The translations under genes and the position numbers were made by a program. A DNA stretch of 14,810 nt from Acidobacteriota bacterium. Its GTDB lineage: Bacteria; Acidobacteriota; Terriglobia; Terriglobales; Acidobacteriaceae. Each line of letters starts with the position of its first letter. The first letter of the stretch is position 1. Below are positions 7,271-14,810 of this stretch, one piece after another. Under the pieces are notes generated by a model. That model saw nothing but the letters and a program-made list of their open reading frames with translations. It searched no databases and was not told the DNA's origin. Location of the stretch: assembly GCA_021805955.1 (NCBI GenBank), contig JAJZDO010000030.1:1-14810 (forward strand), given 5' to 3'.

Positions 7271-8734
7271 ATGAATGCCCCTGCTCGAACCACACGCGTA
7301 CGATTTGCGCCCTCTCCCACTGGCTTTCTGCATGTGGGAGGGGCTCGCACTGCCCTGTTTAGCTGGCTGTTTGCCCGCCACACCGGGGGAACATTCGTTC
7401 TCCGCATCGAAGATACCGATTTTGAGCGCTCTTCGTCCGACATGGTCACCGGTATCCTTGAGGGTCTGCATTGGCTAGGTATGGACTGGGACGAAGGCCC
7501 CTTCTATCAGTCCAAGCGCCTTGAACTCTATGCCCACACGGCTGCTCGCCTCATCGAAAACGGCCACGCGTACCACTGTTTCTGTAGTCGCGAGGAGCTG
7601 GAAACACGGCGCATTTCCGCTGCGGAAACCGGCACAGTTCCCCGCTACGACGGCCGCTGCCGCGGCATTTCGAACGCCGAGGCAACACGTCGCATCGCCC
7701 AGGGCGAGCGAGCCGTGGTCCGTTTTATGGTTCCGCGTGAGGGCGTGACGGGATTTCAGGATGCCGTGTTCGGTTCCATGGAATTCTTCAATACAGAGCT
7801 GGAGGATTTTGTTCTGCTCCGCTCGGATGGCATTCCAACCTATCACCTCAGCGTCGTAGCCGACGATCTGGACATGCGGATGACCCACGTCATTCGCGGC
7901 GCAGATCATCTCTCCAACACTCCAAAGCAGGTCTTACTCTACCAGGCCCTGGGCGCTTCCCTGCCCGTCTTCGCGCATCTGCCACTCATTCTCGGGCCGG
8001 ACAAAACTCGCCTCTCCAAACGCCACGGAGCGACGAGCGTAATGGCCTATAAGGACATGGGAATCGTCCCCGAGGCCTTCCGAAATTTTCTGGCGCTATT
8101 AGGATGGAGCCCAGGCGAAGCTGCCAAGCAGCCCGACGGTCCCGATCGCGAGATCTTCTCGACGGATGAGCTGATCCGGATGTTTTCGCTCGACGGCATT
8201 GCCCATTCGAATGCAGTCTTCAACAACGAGAAGCTCGCCTGGTACAACACGGAATATATCCGCGCCTATGATCCATCGCTCCTTCTTCCGTTAATCGAAG
8301 AAGAATGGCGCGCTGCAAACTATCAGGCCTCGCGCAGCCAAGAAGAAATCCTTGCAGCCATCAGGCTGCTGCAACCGCGGGCCCGCAGCCTGAAAGATTT
8401 TGCATCGACATTTCTTGCCTATTTCGGCGATCAGTTTGCGATGGACGAAGCCGCAGTGAAGAAATTTCTTTCCGATACCGCTGTCCGGCAGATGTTATCC
8501 GAGCTTGGCCAGCGATATGCAACGCTGGAAAACTTTACGGAAGCTTCCACTGAGGAACTACTGCGCACATTTGCGGCGGAAAAAGGGATCAAGGCCGGAG
8601 CACTCATCAATGGGGCCCGCGTTGCCCTCACCGGACAGGCAGTTGCACCCAGCCTCTTTGCGGTGATGTTGTGCCTGAGCCAGCCAACAGTGGTGCGCAG
8701 ACTGGAAGCGGCGGCATCATTGACGATCGAGTAG
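7271..8734 (+). CDS. gltX: Glutamate--tRNA ligase
   Basis: Class I aminoacyl-tRNA synthetase that charges tRNA-Glu with glutamate in the cytoplasm, and in many bacteria without GlnRS also tRNA-Gln for later amidation. It has 487 residues, full length for bacterial GltX. The first signature, RFAPSPTGFLHVGGART (about 11-27), contains the HIGH-equivalent HVGG. The second, DKTRLSKRHG (about 244-253), is the KMSKS equivalent. A zinc-site-like set is visible in the insertion: C103-F-C105 and, later, Y126-D-G-R-C130. LRIEDTDFERS is the conserved substrate region. The anticodon-binding helical domain fills the C-terminal third, with GIKAGALINGARVALTG near the end. The start codon is ATG at 7271 and I see no strong Shine-Dalgarno before it. 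It begins about 85 bases after the terminator of the previous unit, so it is likely transcribed separately. Confidence 0.97.
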   Translation: MNAPARTTRVRFAPSPTGFLHVGGARTALFSWLFARHTGGTFVLRIEDTDFERSSSDMVTGILEGLHWLGMDWDEGPFYQSKRLELYAHTAARLIENGHAYHCFCSREELETRRISAAETGTVPRYDGRCRGISNAEATRRIAQGERAVVRFMVPREGVTGFQDAVFGSMEFFNTELEDFVLLRSDGIPTYHLSVVADDLDMRMTHVIRGADHLSNTPKQVLLYQALGASLPVFAHLPLILGPDKTRLSKRHGATSVMAYKDMGIVPEAFRNFLALLGWSPGEAAKQPDGPDREIFSTDELIRMFSLDGIAHSNAVFNNEKLAWYNTEYIRAYDPSLLLPLIEEEWRAANYQASRSQEEILAAIRLLQPRARSLKDFASTFLAYFGDQFAMDEAAVKKFLSDTAVRQMLSELGQRYATLENFTEASTEELLRTFAAEKGIKAGALINGARVALTGQAVAPSLFAVMLCLSQPTVVRRLEAAASLTIE

Positions 8735-8767
8735 CGCGCGGTTGCCCTTCTCCCGCGCCTTCGCTAC
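8731..8767. terminator. Candidate bidirectional hairpin between convergent gltX and korB
   Basis: GTAGCG (8731-8736) pairs with CGCTAC (8762-8767), and CGCGG (8737-8741) pairs with CCGCG (8753-8757). The result is an 11-base GC-rich stem with a four-base bulge on one side. It covers the stop codons of both gltX (8732-8734) and korB (8764-8766). Neither side has a clear T-run, so intrinsic termination is uncertain, but the position suits a shared transcript end. Confidence 0.45.
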
Positions 8768-9678
8768 ATCAATTCTTCAATAAATGTCTTGGCAACGTCG
8801 GCGGGAATGCGGTTGTTCTGGTACACCAGCGGGCCCGCGTTCAGCACCGGCTCCGCGCCATGCAATGTGGGCAGGTCGGTGCGCTCAAAGAATTTTCCAA
8901 TGGGAATTTCTTCACCCCAGACGACCGATTTCTCCATGGCCGCGTTCCAATCGCTCGCATCGTAGTCCGGATTGTCTTCGAGCTTCTTTACCCGCGGTCG
9001 AAACCACTGGAACGTGTTGTCGTGGTTGTAGGTGACGCACGGACTGAACACGTCGATGAATGAAAATCCCTTGTGCTCGATGCCGCGCTTGAGCAACTCC
9101 GTCAGGTGTTTCTGGTCACCGCTGAAACCGCGCGCCACAAATGTCGCCCCCGCGGCCAAAGCCAGCGCAACAGGACTCAGCGGCGACTCGATATTTCCGT
9201 AGGGCATGCTCTTCGTCTTCATGCCAATGCGGCTGGTGGGCGAGGTCTGCCCTGTGGTCAATCCATAAATTTGGTTGTCCATTACGATATAGGTCAAATC
9301 GACGTTGCGACGCATCGCATGCACAAAGTGACCGCACCCGATGCCGAAACCGTCTCCGTCTCCGCCCGTCACCAGCACCGTCATGGCATGGTTGGCGAGC
9401 TTCATTCCGGTGGCTACCGGCAGGGCCCTGCCGTGCAAGGTATGCATGCCGTAGGTTTCAATAAAGCCGGGAAAATTCGACGAGCATCCAATACCGCTGA
9501 TCGTGGCCACTTCGTGCCTCGGAATCTGCAACTCGACAAGGGCCTTTTGGACGGCGGCAAGCACACCAAAATCGCCGCAGCCAGGACACCAGTCGGGATC
9601 GACCCTTCCCTTGTAATCTGCCATTGAGATCGCCTTGGGGGCCACTTTGGGGGCCACTACAGATGTATCCGTCGCCAT
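8764..9678 (-). CDS. korB: 2-oxoacid:ferredoxin oxidoreductase, beta subunit (2-oxoglutarate type)
   Basis: Catalytic, thiamine-diphosphate-binding subunit of a 2-oxoglutarate:ferredoxin oxidoreductase. With KorA it converts 2-oxoglutarate and CoA to succinyl-CoA and CO2 with reduction of ferredoxin, and it can run in reverse. It has 304 residues. The four cysteines that hold the family's proximal [4Fe-4S] cluster are visible: C31-P-G-C34 in DWCPGCGDFG, C65 in GIGCSS and C214 in FSPCVTYN. The TPP/Mg motif is TGGDGDGFGIG (about 104-114), followed by MDNQIYGLTTGQTSPT. There is no ferredoxin-like extra domain. AAAGGAG precedes the ATG. It follows korA by 40 bases on the same strand and is clearly co-transcribed. 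The pyruvate-type alternative is less likely given the two-subunit KorAB layout, but substrate is inferred. Confidence 0.93.
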   Translation of the reverse strand: MATDTSVVAPKVAPKAISMADYKGRVDPDWCPGCGDFGVLAAVQKALVELQIPRHEVATISGIGCSSNFPGFIETYGMHTLHGRALPVATGMKLANHAMTVLVTGGDGDGFGIGCGHFVHAMRRNVDLTYIVMDNQIYGLTTGQTSPTSRIGMKTKSMPYGNIESPLSPVALALAAGATFVARGFSGDQKHLTELLKRGIEHKGFSFIDVFSPCVTYNHDNTFQWFRPRVKKLEDNPDYDASDWNAAMEKSVVWGEEIPIGKFFERTDLPTLHGAEPVLNAGPLVYQNNRIPADVAKTFIEELM

Positions 9679-9718
9679 CGTTAGATTCTCCTTTGCAAAA
9701 GACGCAGTTGCTTTCTAT

Positions 9719-11497
9719 CTACACCATGATTTCGTGGGTCGGCACAGAGAGTTTCGTCTTGCCGGCAAGCTGTTCCTTAACGGCCTCGACAATGTGGTGC
9801 GGCGCAAATGGCTCTCCGTCGTATTTGCGAATGTTCCCATCGGGCACGAAGCTCGTCTCGCTCCGTAGATAGCGCGCAAACTGGCCGCTGAAATTGTTCT
9901 CGACGATGATGGTGTGTCGAGCGTCGCGCAACTGATCGAGGATCGCATCTCCGTGCAGCGGAACCAGCCAACGCACGGCGAGATGATTCGCGGAAATACC
10001 CGCCTCTCGCAGCAGTTCGCACGCCTCATGGATCACGCCATGCGTCGATCCCCAACCAATCAGGGTCACGTCGGCATCGGCGGGACCATGGAGTTTGGGC
10101 GGCGGAACCGCGGCTGCAATTCCATCCATCTTGCGCATGCGCTTTTCCATCATGGCGCGACGCTTGCCTGCATTCGTGTACTCGTCGCTGATCAGCACCC
10201 CGTCTTCATCGTGCTCATCGCTGGAAACAACATGGGTGTAACCGGGCAACCCGGGAATGGCGCGGGGAGATACTCCGCTTTCCGTGATCTTGTACCGCTT
10301 ATAGGGTTCGTGCTCCCCGGTCCCATTTGAGGTGATCATTTCTCCGCGATCCATCGCCGGATTGAAATCGAGTTCCTTCGGATCAACGCTCAGCCGGCCT
10401 TCTGAAAGCAGCAGATCGCAGAGCACGATTCCAGGACACTGGAAACGATCGGTAATATTGAAAATCTCCGGAATCAGCTTGAAACAATCGGCAATATCAA
10501 GAGGTGCTGCAATTACCCTGGGATAGTCGCCAAACCCCGCACCCAGCATCTGCCAAAGATCGCCTTGCTCTGTTTTCGTCGGAACTCCAGTCGACGGGCC
10601 CGCGCGCTGGCAATCGATCACCACAATCGGAATTTCCGCCTGGGCAGAAAGTCCCATGCCTTCGCTCATCAACGCAAATCCGCCGCCTGAAGTGGCGCAC
10701 ATAGCGCGTACTCCCGCATGGGCCGCGCCAATGGCCATGGTGACGACGCCAATTTCATCCTCGACTTGGCGCACCATGATTTCCGCCTTCCGCGCATGGC
10801 TCGCCATCCAGTGCAGCACGCCGGTCGCCGGACTCATGGGATATGCCGAATAAAATTTGACACCAGCCGCGGCGCCTCCCATCGCCATGGCGACGTTGCC
10901 ACTCAACACGGCATAACGCGCGTCGGTCATTGGAAGAGCCCACGCCAGTGGCTTGAAATTTTGGGTGGCGTAATCGTACCCCGCGCGTGCGAGGCTGACA
11001 TTTTCGTCGATCACCGCCTGTTCCTTCTTGCGGAACTGCTCGGCCAGTACGCTCTCTAGCGCCGGAAATCCAATACCCATCATGCTGAGGGCTGCGCCGA
11101 TTGCAATGGTGTTTTGTCCCACCTTGTTGCGAGTGATATCTGCCATTTTCGAAACAGGCATGGGACAAAGCTGGACACCTTCAGCCGGGGTACCGGGCTG
11201 GATTAGGTCCGCGTTGTAAAGACACGCGCCACCGGCTGTCAGCAGGCGAAGATGTCGATCCATGGTGTCTTGATTCAGCGGGATCAGCAGGTCAAGATGA
11301 TCGCCCGTGTTGGAGATTTTTTGCGGGCCGGTACGAATGGTCAGAAAGGTGTGGCCGCCGCGAATGATGGATTGGTAGGCGTTGTAGGCGTTCAGATGCA
11401 GCCCGCGGCGGCTGAAAATTTTAGCAAAAATATCGCCGGGCGTGGCTACACCCTGGCCGGCGGCGCCACCTATCCCTACTACGAAAGACTGACTCAT
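9719..11497 (-). CDS. korA: 2-oxoacid:ferredoxin oxidoreductase, fused gamma-alpha subunit
   Basis: Partner of KorB in the 2-oxoglutarate:ferredoxin oxidoreductase complex. It has 592 residues with a gamma domain fused in front of the alpha domain, as in mycobacterial-type KorA. The gamma part (1 to about 185) starts with VGIGGAAGQGVATPGDIFA and includes YQSIIRGGHTF. The alpha part begins near residue 198 (LSGNVAMAMGGAAAGVKFYS), with the family's substrate/TPP-region motif as YPMSPATG (219-226) and the signature QRAGPSTGVPTKTEQGDL (297-314). The C-terminal transketolase-like domain contains VTLIGWGSTHGVI and ends with the IIVENNFSGQFARYL segment. GGGGAGA lies before the ATG. It is first in a two-gene operon with korB. 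Such ferredoxin-linked enzymes can replace or supplement the 2-oxoglutarate dehydrogenase complex in the TCA cycle. Confidence 0.95.
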   Translation of the reverse strand: MSQSFVVGIGGAAGQGVATPGDIFAKIFSRRGLHLNAYNAYQSIIRGGHTFLTIRTGPQKISNTGDHLDLLIPLNQDTMDRHLRLLTAGGACLYNADLIQPGTPAEGVQLCPMPVSKMADITRNKVGQNTIAIGAALSMMGIGFPALESVLAEQFRKKEQAVIDENVSLARAGYDYATQNFKPLAWALPMTDARYAVLSGNVAMAMGGAAAGVKFYSAYPMSPATGVLHWMASHARKAEIMVRQVEDEIGVVTMAIGAAHAGVRAMCATSGGGFALMSEGMGLSAQAEIPIVVIDCQRAGPSTGVPTKTEQGDLWQMLGAGFGDYPRVIAAPLDIADCFKLIPEIFNITDRFQCPGIVLCDLLLSEGRLSVDPKELDFNPAMDRGEMITSNGTGEHEPYKRYKITESGVSPRAIPGLPGYTHVVSSDEHDEDGVLISDEYTNAGKRRAMMEKRMRKMDGIAAAVPPPKLHGPADADVTLIGWGSTHGVIHEACELLREAGISANHLAVRWLVPLHGDAILDQLRDARHTIIVENNFSGQFARYLRSETSFVPDGNIRKYDGEPFAPHHIVEAVKEQLAGKTKLSVPTHEIMV

Positions 11498-11610
11498 ACA
11501 CGTCTCCCCGGAGCTTCATCAGATTTTTCCGCGCCCGCTGACATCTCAAATATTTGGACTTTGTAGCGATCCAAAAGTTATACCCAAGCGGGCAGTGTTC
11601 ATTTGTGTGC

Positions 11611-11640
11611 ATCGTAGCCTGTGCCATGCAACTCGGTCAA
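11611..11640 (-). promoter_or_regulatory. Candidate sigma70-type promoter for korA-korB
   Basis: On the minus strand TTGACC (11640-11635) and TACGAT (11616-11611) are spaced by 18 bases. They match the -35 consensus at five of six positions and the -10 consensus at four of six. This would start transcription roughly 105 bases before the korA ATG. It is a pattern match only. Confidence 0.35.
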
Positions 11641-11781
11641 CCGGCCTCTGCTGCAAGAGATTTCCGGGTGCTAACGCGTTTTAATCAGGCTGTTTGTCTG
11701 CCCAGCGAATAATATGGTTCCGACTCGCCGTCGAGTTCTCCCCCCAAACAATAGAAATCTAATCGCACAGGAGAAATCACC

Positions 11782-12825
11782 GTGACTACCACCGCGCCAC
11801 AACCCGATCAGATACTGCAGATCGGCCTGGCTTTCTGGTCTTCAAAAACGCTTCTAAGCGCTGTCGAAATGGAAGTCTTTACTGAGTTGGCGAGGGGCCC
11901 TCATGATTTGGATTCCCTCACCGGGCGGCTTGGCCTGCATCCACGGTCTGCCCGCGATTTTCTCGACGCGCTGGTAGCATTAGGATTTCTCGATCGTCAC
12001 GACGGAAAATATTCCAACACGCCATCACGGACTATTTCCTCGACAAGCATAACCATCACGGACTATTTCCTCGACAAGCATAAGCCGTCGTATATCGGCG
12101 GAATCCTGGAAATGGCGAACCGGCGCCTCTTTGGCCACTGGAACAAACTGACAACTGCTCTGCGTACCGGTCAACCTCAAAATGAGGCGCACGGCGACCC
12201 TGATGTCTTTAGCACCATCTACTCCGATCCGCAGCGGTTGAAGGGCTTTCTCCGTGCCATGACCGGGATCAGCCGCGGGGCCAACATCACCATTGCTTCG
12301 CGCTTTCCCTGGGCAAATTACAAAAGCGTGGCTGACGCCGGTGCCGCGCAAGGCGACTTGATCGTTCAGGTAGGGCTCAGGAATCCCCATCTTTCCGCGG
12401 TTGGATTCGACCTGGCCGAGGTTGCGCCCATCTTTGAGGAGTATGTCGAAGACCATGGCCTGTCCTCCCGTGTGCGATTCCAGCCGGGCAATTTTTTCCG
12501 TGACCCTTTGCCTAAAACCGACGTGATTATGATGGGCCACATTCTGCACGATTGGAACCTGGAAGAAAAGCGATTCCTGATTCGCAAAGCCTGGGAAGCT
12601 CTGCCCACCGGAGGCGCTCTCATCGTCTACGATGCAATGATCGACGACAACCGATCGAAAAATTCGTTTGGCTTGCTGATGAGCTTGAATATGCTCATTG
12701 AAACTCCGGGAGGGTTCGACTACACAGAAGCCGACTGTATGGGTTGGTTGGAGGAAGCCGGTTTCAGCCAGGCCCGTGTTGAACATCTGTCGGGACTGGA
12801 CTCTATGGCAGTGGGAATCAAGTAA
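11782..12825 (+). CDS. SAM-dependent O-methyltransferase-like protein (family 2) with an internal 31-bp duplication
   Basis: Predicted cytoplasmic small-molecule methyltransferase of 347 residues. The GTG start at 11782 has AGGAGA about eight bases upstream. Residues about 8-80 form the winged-helix dimerisation domain of plant- and polyketide-type O-methyltransferases ([20 protein letters not shown]...LGFL). The SAM-binding core starts at [11 protein letters not shown] (183-193), an atypical motif I where DxGGGxG is usual. It continues with [11 protein letters not shown] and the acidic/NFF region, then [14 protein letters not shown] (251-264), whose HxxHDW holds the likely catalytic His, and [12 protein letters not shown]. 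Residues 81-92 come from the first copy of a 31-bp tandem repeat read out of its normal frame; the family-like [16 protein letters not shown] segment follows. The gene stands alone and is divergent from korA, so its substrate is unknown. The inserted residues may or may not impair it. Confidence 0.85.
   Translation: MTTTAPQPDQILQIGLAFWSSKTLLSAVEMEVFTELARGPHDLDSLTGRLGLHPRSARDFLDALVALGFLDRHDGKYSNTPSRTISSTSITITDYFLDKHKPSYIGGILEMANRRLFGHWNKLTTALRTGQPQNEAHGDPDVFSTIYSDPQRLKGFLRAMTGISRGANITIASRFPWANYKSVADAGAAQGDLIVQVGLRNPHLSAVGFDLAEVAPIFEEYVEDHGLSSRVRFQPGNFFRDPLPKTDVIMMGHILHDWNLEEKRFLIRKAWEALPTGGALIVYDAMIDDNRSKNSFGLLMSLNMLIETPGGFDYTEADCMGWLEEAGFSQARVEHLSGLDSMAVGIK
12022..12083 (+). repeat. Perfect 31-bp tandem duplication inside the methyltransferase gene
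   Basis: Positions 12022-12052 and 12053-12083 are identical. The unit begins CCATCACGG and ends AAGCATAA. Because 31 is not a multiple of three, the two copies are read in different frames: copy 1 as [10 protein letters not shown], copy 2 as ITDYFLDKH. Removing one copy would shift the downstream frame. Confidence 0.97.
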
Positions 12826-12973
12826 GGGCAGCCCGGATCGATGCCGTGATATCGCTTGCGGAGTTGCGGCACTCTATGGAAAACACCTATCCTGTGCGCT
12901 GGCGGGGCGTCAAAACGTGGAAGAATGCATGCGCGATAAAGAGAATGTAAGGGTGGAACGGCAGGCGTTATGC

Positions 12974-13048
12974 TGGAGCGGGAGACGGGGATCGAACCCG
13001 CAACCAACGGCTTGGGAAGCCGCTACTCTACCATTGAGCTACTCCCGC
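12974..13048 (-). tRNA. tRNA-Gly, anticodon CCC, with encoded CCA end
   Basis: On the minus strand a complete cloverleaf can be folded. The acceptor stem is GCGGGAG/CTCCCGC, and the D arm is GCTC-AATGGTA-GAGT with one G-T pair. The anticodon arm is GCGGC-TTCCCAA-GCCGT with anticodon CCC, and the T arm is GCGGG-TTCGATC-CCCGT. The discriminator T and an encoded CCA follow (12974-12976). It lies 16 bases downstream of the hydrogenase maturation protease stop codon on the same strand, so read-through from that unit is possible. No copy of its 3' end was noticed elsewhere in the window. Confidence 0.96.
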
Positions 13049-13064
13049 CCGCCTGCTCAGTCTA

Positions 13065-13583
13065 TCAAACGCTCGCCAATTCGGTGACTTCCTCCAGATC
13101 CAATTCCGAGCCGGGAAGGTTCCAACGTTGCCCGTTCGCCGCTCGCACAAGCTCTCCAACCATCTTCAGCACAGCCGGTGCAGCGGCGCGCACTGTATCG
13201 CTGAGCGTCTCCCCCCTGCGGAACGACTCGCCCCCCACCGTGATCAGATAAGCGTGTCTGGGGATTCTTCCGTAGAGTTCCTGGGACATCCACAGCAGCG
13301 CAGCCGGACTCATATGATGGGTCATCAATCGCGCGGGTTTGCTCGTTGCTTCGACCGCCTGCAGGGAAATCTGACCCGGTTCCGCCGTCGCTGAGCAGTC
13401 CAGGAAGATCACCGTGTCAGCAGTACTGATCGGCTCTGCCATCTCTGGTGTGAACTGGCGCGATGCCATAACTTCCAGATGGGAGCGTGCAAATTGTCCC
13501 TCCACCTTCATAGCCAGCCAGCCTCCGAGTCCATCGTCCCCCCGTAGAGGGTTACTACATGCCAAAAGCAAAGCGGGAGTCAT
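13065..13583 (-). CDS. hoxW: [NiFe] hydrogenase maturation endopeptidase (HoxW/HyaD family)
   Basis: Cytoplasmic protease that removes the C-terminal tail of the hydrogenase large subunit after nickel insertion, closing the active site. It has 172 residues, usual for the family. The N-terminal signature appears as CSNPLRGDDGLGG (9-21), where GNxLxxDDGxG is typical; D16 or D17 is the first nickel-sensing residue. D62 in VIFLDCSA and His89/His90 in MTHHMSP match the other two conserved Ni-binding positions (Asp62 and His93 in E. coli HybD). The ATG overlaps the stop codon of the large subunit gene (ATGA at 13583-13580), which points to translational coupling and to that subunit as its substrate. 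The Gly of the usual GNP is replaced by Ser, a mild deviation. Confidence 0.9.
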   Translation of the reverse strand: MTPALLLACSNPLRGDDGLGGWLAMKVEGQFARSHLEVMASRQFTPEMAEPISTADTVIFLDCSATAEPGQISLQAVEATSKPARLMTHHMSPAALLWMSQELYGRIPRHAYLITVGGESFRRGETLSDTVRAAAPAVLKMVGELVRAANGQRWNLPGSELDLEEVTELASV

Positions 13584-14810
13584 CCGTTGCGTCTCCTTTC
13601 GTCCAATTGATTTCCCTCCGGATCCACCAGTGTCACTGTCAACGGCATCTTGCCGAAGGCGTGGGTGGAGCAGCTAAGACATGGGTCGAAGGTGCGAATT
13701 ACCGCCTCCACCCGGTTTAGCATTCCGTTCGTCAAACGATTGCCGTCCACATAGTGCTGTGCAACCTGCAGAATGCCGCGATTCATTGCGTTGTTATTTT
13801 GACCGGTAGCAATCGCCAGATTGGCCCACAGCATCTGGCCATTCTCATCCACCTTGTAGTGGTGCACCAGCGTGCCTCGCGGGGCCTCCGCCACGCCGGC
13901 GCCTTCCAGGCTATTGACGCCTGCCGTGGCTCGGACATGGGCATCGAGAATGTCAGGCTCGGCCAGGATGCGCTCGATGGCTTCGATGCCGTGCAGAATC
14001 TCAATCAGTCGCGCTTGATGGAAATAGGGCGACCCTGGGACAGGTCCTTCCGCGAGTGCCTTGAATGCACGCAGTTCTGCATCGGCTCGAGGTGTGCCGG
14101 TGTGTGTGACCAGATTCAGGCGCGCCTGCGAACCCACGCGATAACAACCGTCGGGATAGCCCATTGTGCGGCAGTAAGGAAACTTCATAAAGATGAACAG
14201 TTCAACGGTCTCGCCAAATTCCCGATCGAAACAGGCGGCATCCATACCTTCAGCGACAACATCTCCGGTGGCGTCGATCAACCGCAGCGCGCCGTCCGTA
14301 AATTCCAGGTCGCCCTCGGGCGTCACCAGGCCGAGAAACATGCTCGGAAAATTTGCGAAGACCGCAGCTTCTTCCTGAAATCGATTGCCAACCTGTTTAT
14401 ACGCATCGAGTACCAGCAGAATACTGGCACCGGACTCCGGGATCATGGCCAGAATTTCGTCGCCCTTGGAAACCGTGAGAGGCTCGGTCACTCCGCCGGG
14501 CACCACCCATCCGGGATGAATGCGCTTCTTGCCCAGAATTTCAATGATCTGCTGGCCAAACCGGCGCAACTGCACGCCGGCCCGTCCCACCTCCGGCATC
14601 GCCTTCCCCACGCTGAAAATATGACGATCAGCTTTGTCGGCATCCATGCCCAGCAGCAGGTCGGGGCAGGAAAGATAGAAAAAACTCAATGCGTGCAATT
14701 GGATCGCCTGTGCCAGATTCAGCAGCCGTCGCAGCTTCCCATCTGCGGGTGGAATCTCGACCGCCAGAATCGCCCCGCATGCCTTGCCTGATGCAATCAA
14801 ATCGCTGACC
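13580..14810 (-). CDS. hoxH: [NiFe] hydrogenase large subunit, group 3d-like (HoxH), C-terminal part cut by window end
   Basis: Catalytic subunit carrying the NiFe(CN)2CO centre of a cytoplasmic bidirectional hydrogenase, expected to exchange electrons between H2 and NAD(H) with HoxY/F/U partners. The frame is open to the edge: residues V-S-D-L precede the first recognisable family stretch IASGKACGAILAVEIPPADG, so the L1 motif (RxCGxC) must lie just outside. Visible parts are ALSFFYLSCPDLLLG, EAPRGTLVHHYKVDENGQ, ATGQNNNAMNRG, QVAQHYVDGNRLT and the C-terminal L2 motif FDPCLSCSTH (His codon at 13661-13663). The 26 residues after that His are the tail expected to be cleaved by the downstream protease. 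The THAFGKMPL sequence after L2 and the GTLVHHYKVDENG segment are typical of HoxH. The small subunit gene should lie upstream, beyond 14810. Confidence 0.92.
   Translation of the reverse strand, partial: VSDLIASGKACGAILAVEIPPADGKLRRLLNLAQAIQLHALSFFYLSCPDLLLGMDADKADRHIFSVGKAMPEVGRAGVQLRRFGQQIIEILGKKRIHPGWVVPGGVTEPLTVSKGDEILAMIPESGASILLVLDAYKQVGNRFQEEAAVFANFPSMFLGLVTPEGDLEFTDGALRLIDATGDVVAEGMDAACFDREFGETVELFIFMKFPYCRTMGYPDGCYRVGSQARLNLVTHTGTPRADAELRAFKALAEGPVPGSPYFHQARLIEILHGIEAIERILAEPDILDAHVRATAGVNSLEGAGVAEAPRGTLVHHYKVDENGQMLWANLAIATGQNNNAMNRGILQVAQHYVDGNRLTNGMLNRVEAVIRTFDPCLSCSTHAFGKMPLTVTLVDPEGNQLDERRRNG

Noticed and set aside
12025..12786. 253-codon minus-strand open frame opposite the methyltransferase
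   Set aside because: No family features; the plus strand has the winged helix, SAM motif and HxxHDW.
12974..13048. tRNA-Gly as an integration site for a mobile element
   Set aside because: No integrase and no repeated copy of the tRNA 3' end were seen in the window; flanking genes look like ordinary chromosome.
13754..14791. 345-codon open frame on the plus strand opposite the hydrogenase gene
   Set aside because: It is a long shadow of the GC-rich hoxH coding strand; the minus strand shows all the HoxH motifs and the plus-strand product shows none of any family.

Overview
The window looks like chromosomal DNA of a free-living, moderately GC-rich soil-type bacterium, most likely an acidobacterium. 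This is inferred from a secreted VWFA-type protein of the kind common in Acidobacteria, a TonB protein with a Gly-rich linker, a two-subunit 2-oxoacid:ferredoxin oxidoreductase and a group 3d-like [NiFe] hydrogenase. No marker here fixes the phylum. There are no IS elements, phage genes, CRISPR arrays or rRNA genes, and most of the window is ordinary housekeeping and accessory metabolism.

Layout. Positions 1-608 (+) hold the C-terminal part of an ArsB-type arsenite efflux permease. It converges on a leftward pair: a secreted VWFA-domain protein (667-1599) and, upstream of it, galE (1776-2753, TTG start). A 666-base divergent intergenic region (2754-3419) follows. Next is a rightward envelope block: a TonB-family protein (3420-4574), a secreted M48-like protein whose zinc-binding residues are lost (4731-6473) and a small outer-membrane beta-barrel protein (6554-7132). 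This block ends at a rho-independent terminator (7161-7186).

The rightward gltX (7271-8734) converges on the leftward korA-korB operon (11497-8764), and a hairpin spans both stop codons. Divergent from korA is a SAM-dependent O-methyltransferase-like gene (11782-12825). It contains a perfect 31-bp tandem duplication, and the reading frame stays open only because both copies are present. The right end is leftward: the C-terminal part of a HoxH-like bidirectional [NiFe] hydrogenase large subunit runs off the edge at 14810. It is followed, with a 4-base overlap, by its C-terminal maturation protease (HoxW-like), and 16 bases later by tRNA-Gly(CCC).

How the genes fit together. KorAB links 2-oxoglutarate and CoA to reduced ferredoxin and succinyl-CoA, and a group 3d-like hydrogenase would exchange electrons between H2 and NAD(H), so the right half has a redox-metabolism flavour. 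The two are separate transcription units, and any functional link is inference. The TonB, pseudo-protease and beta-barrel genes could form an envelope-associated set. The items most worth a second look are the frame-restoring 31-bp duplication, the inactive M48-like protein, the long inverted repeat in front of it, and the Asp in place of the usual His just after the hydrogenase L1 motif.
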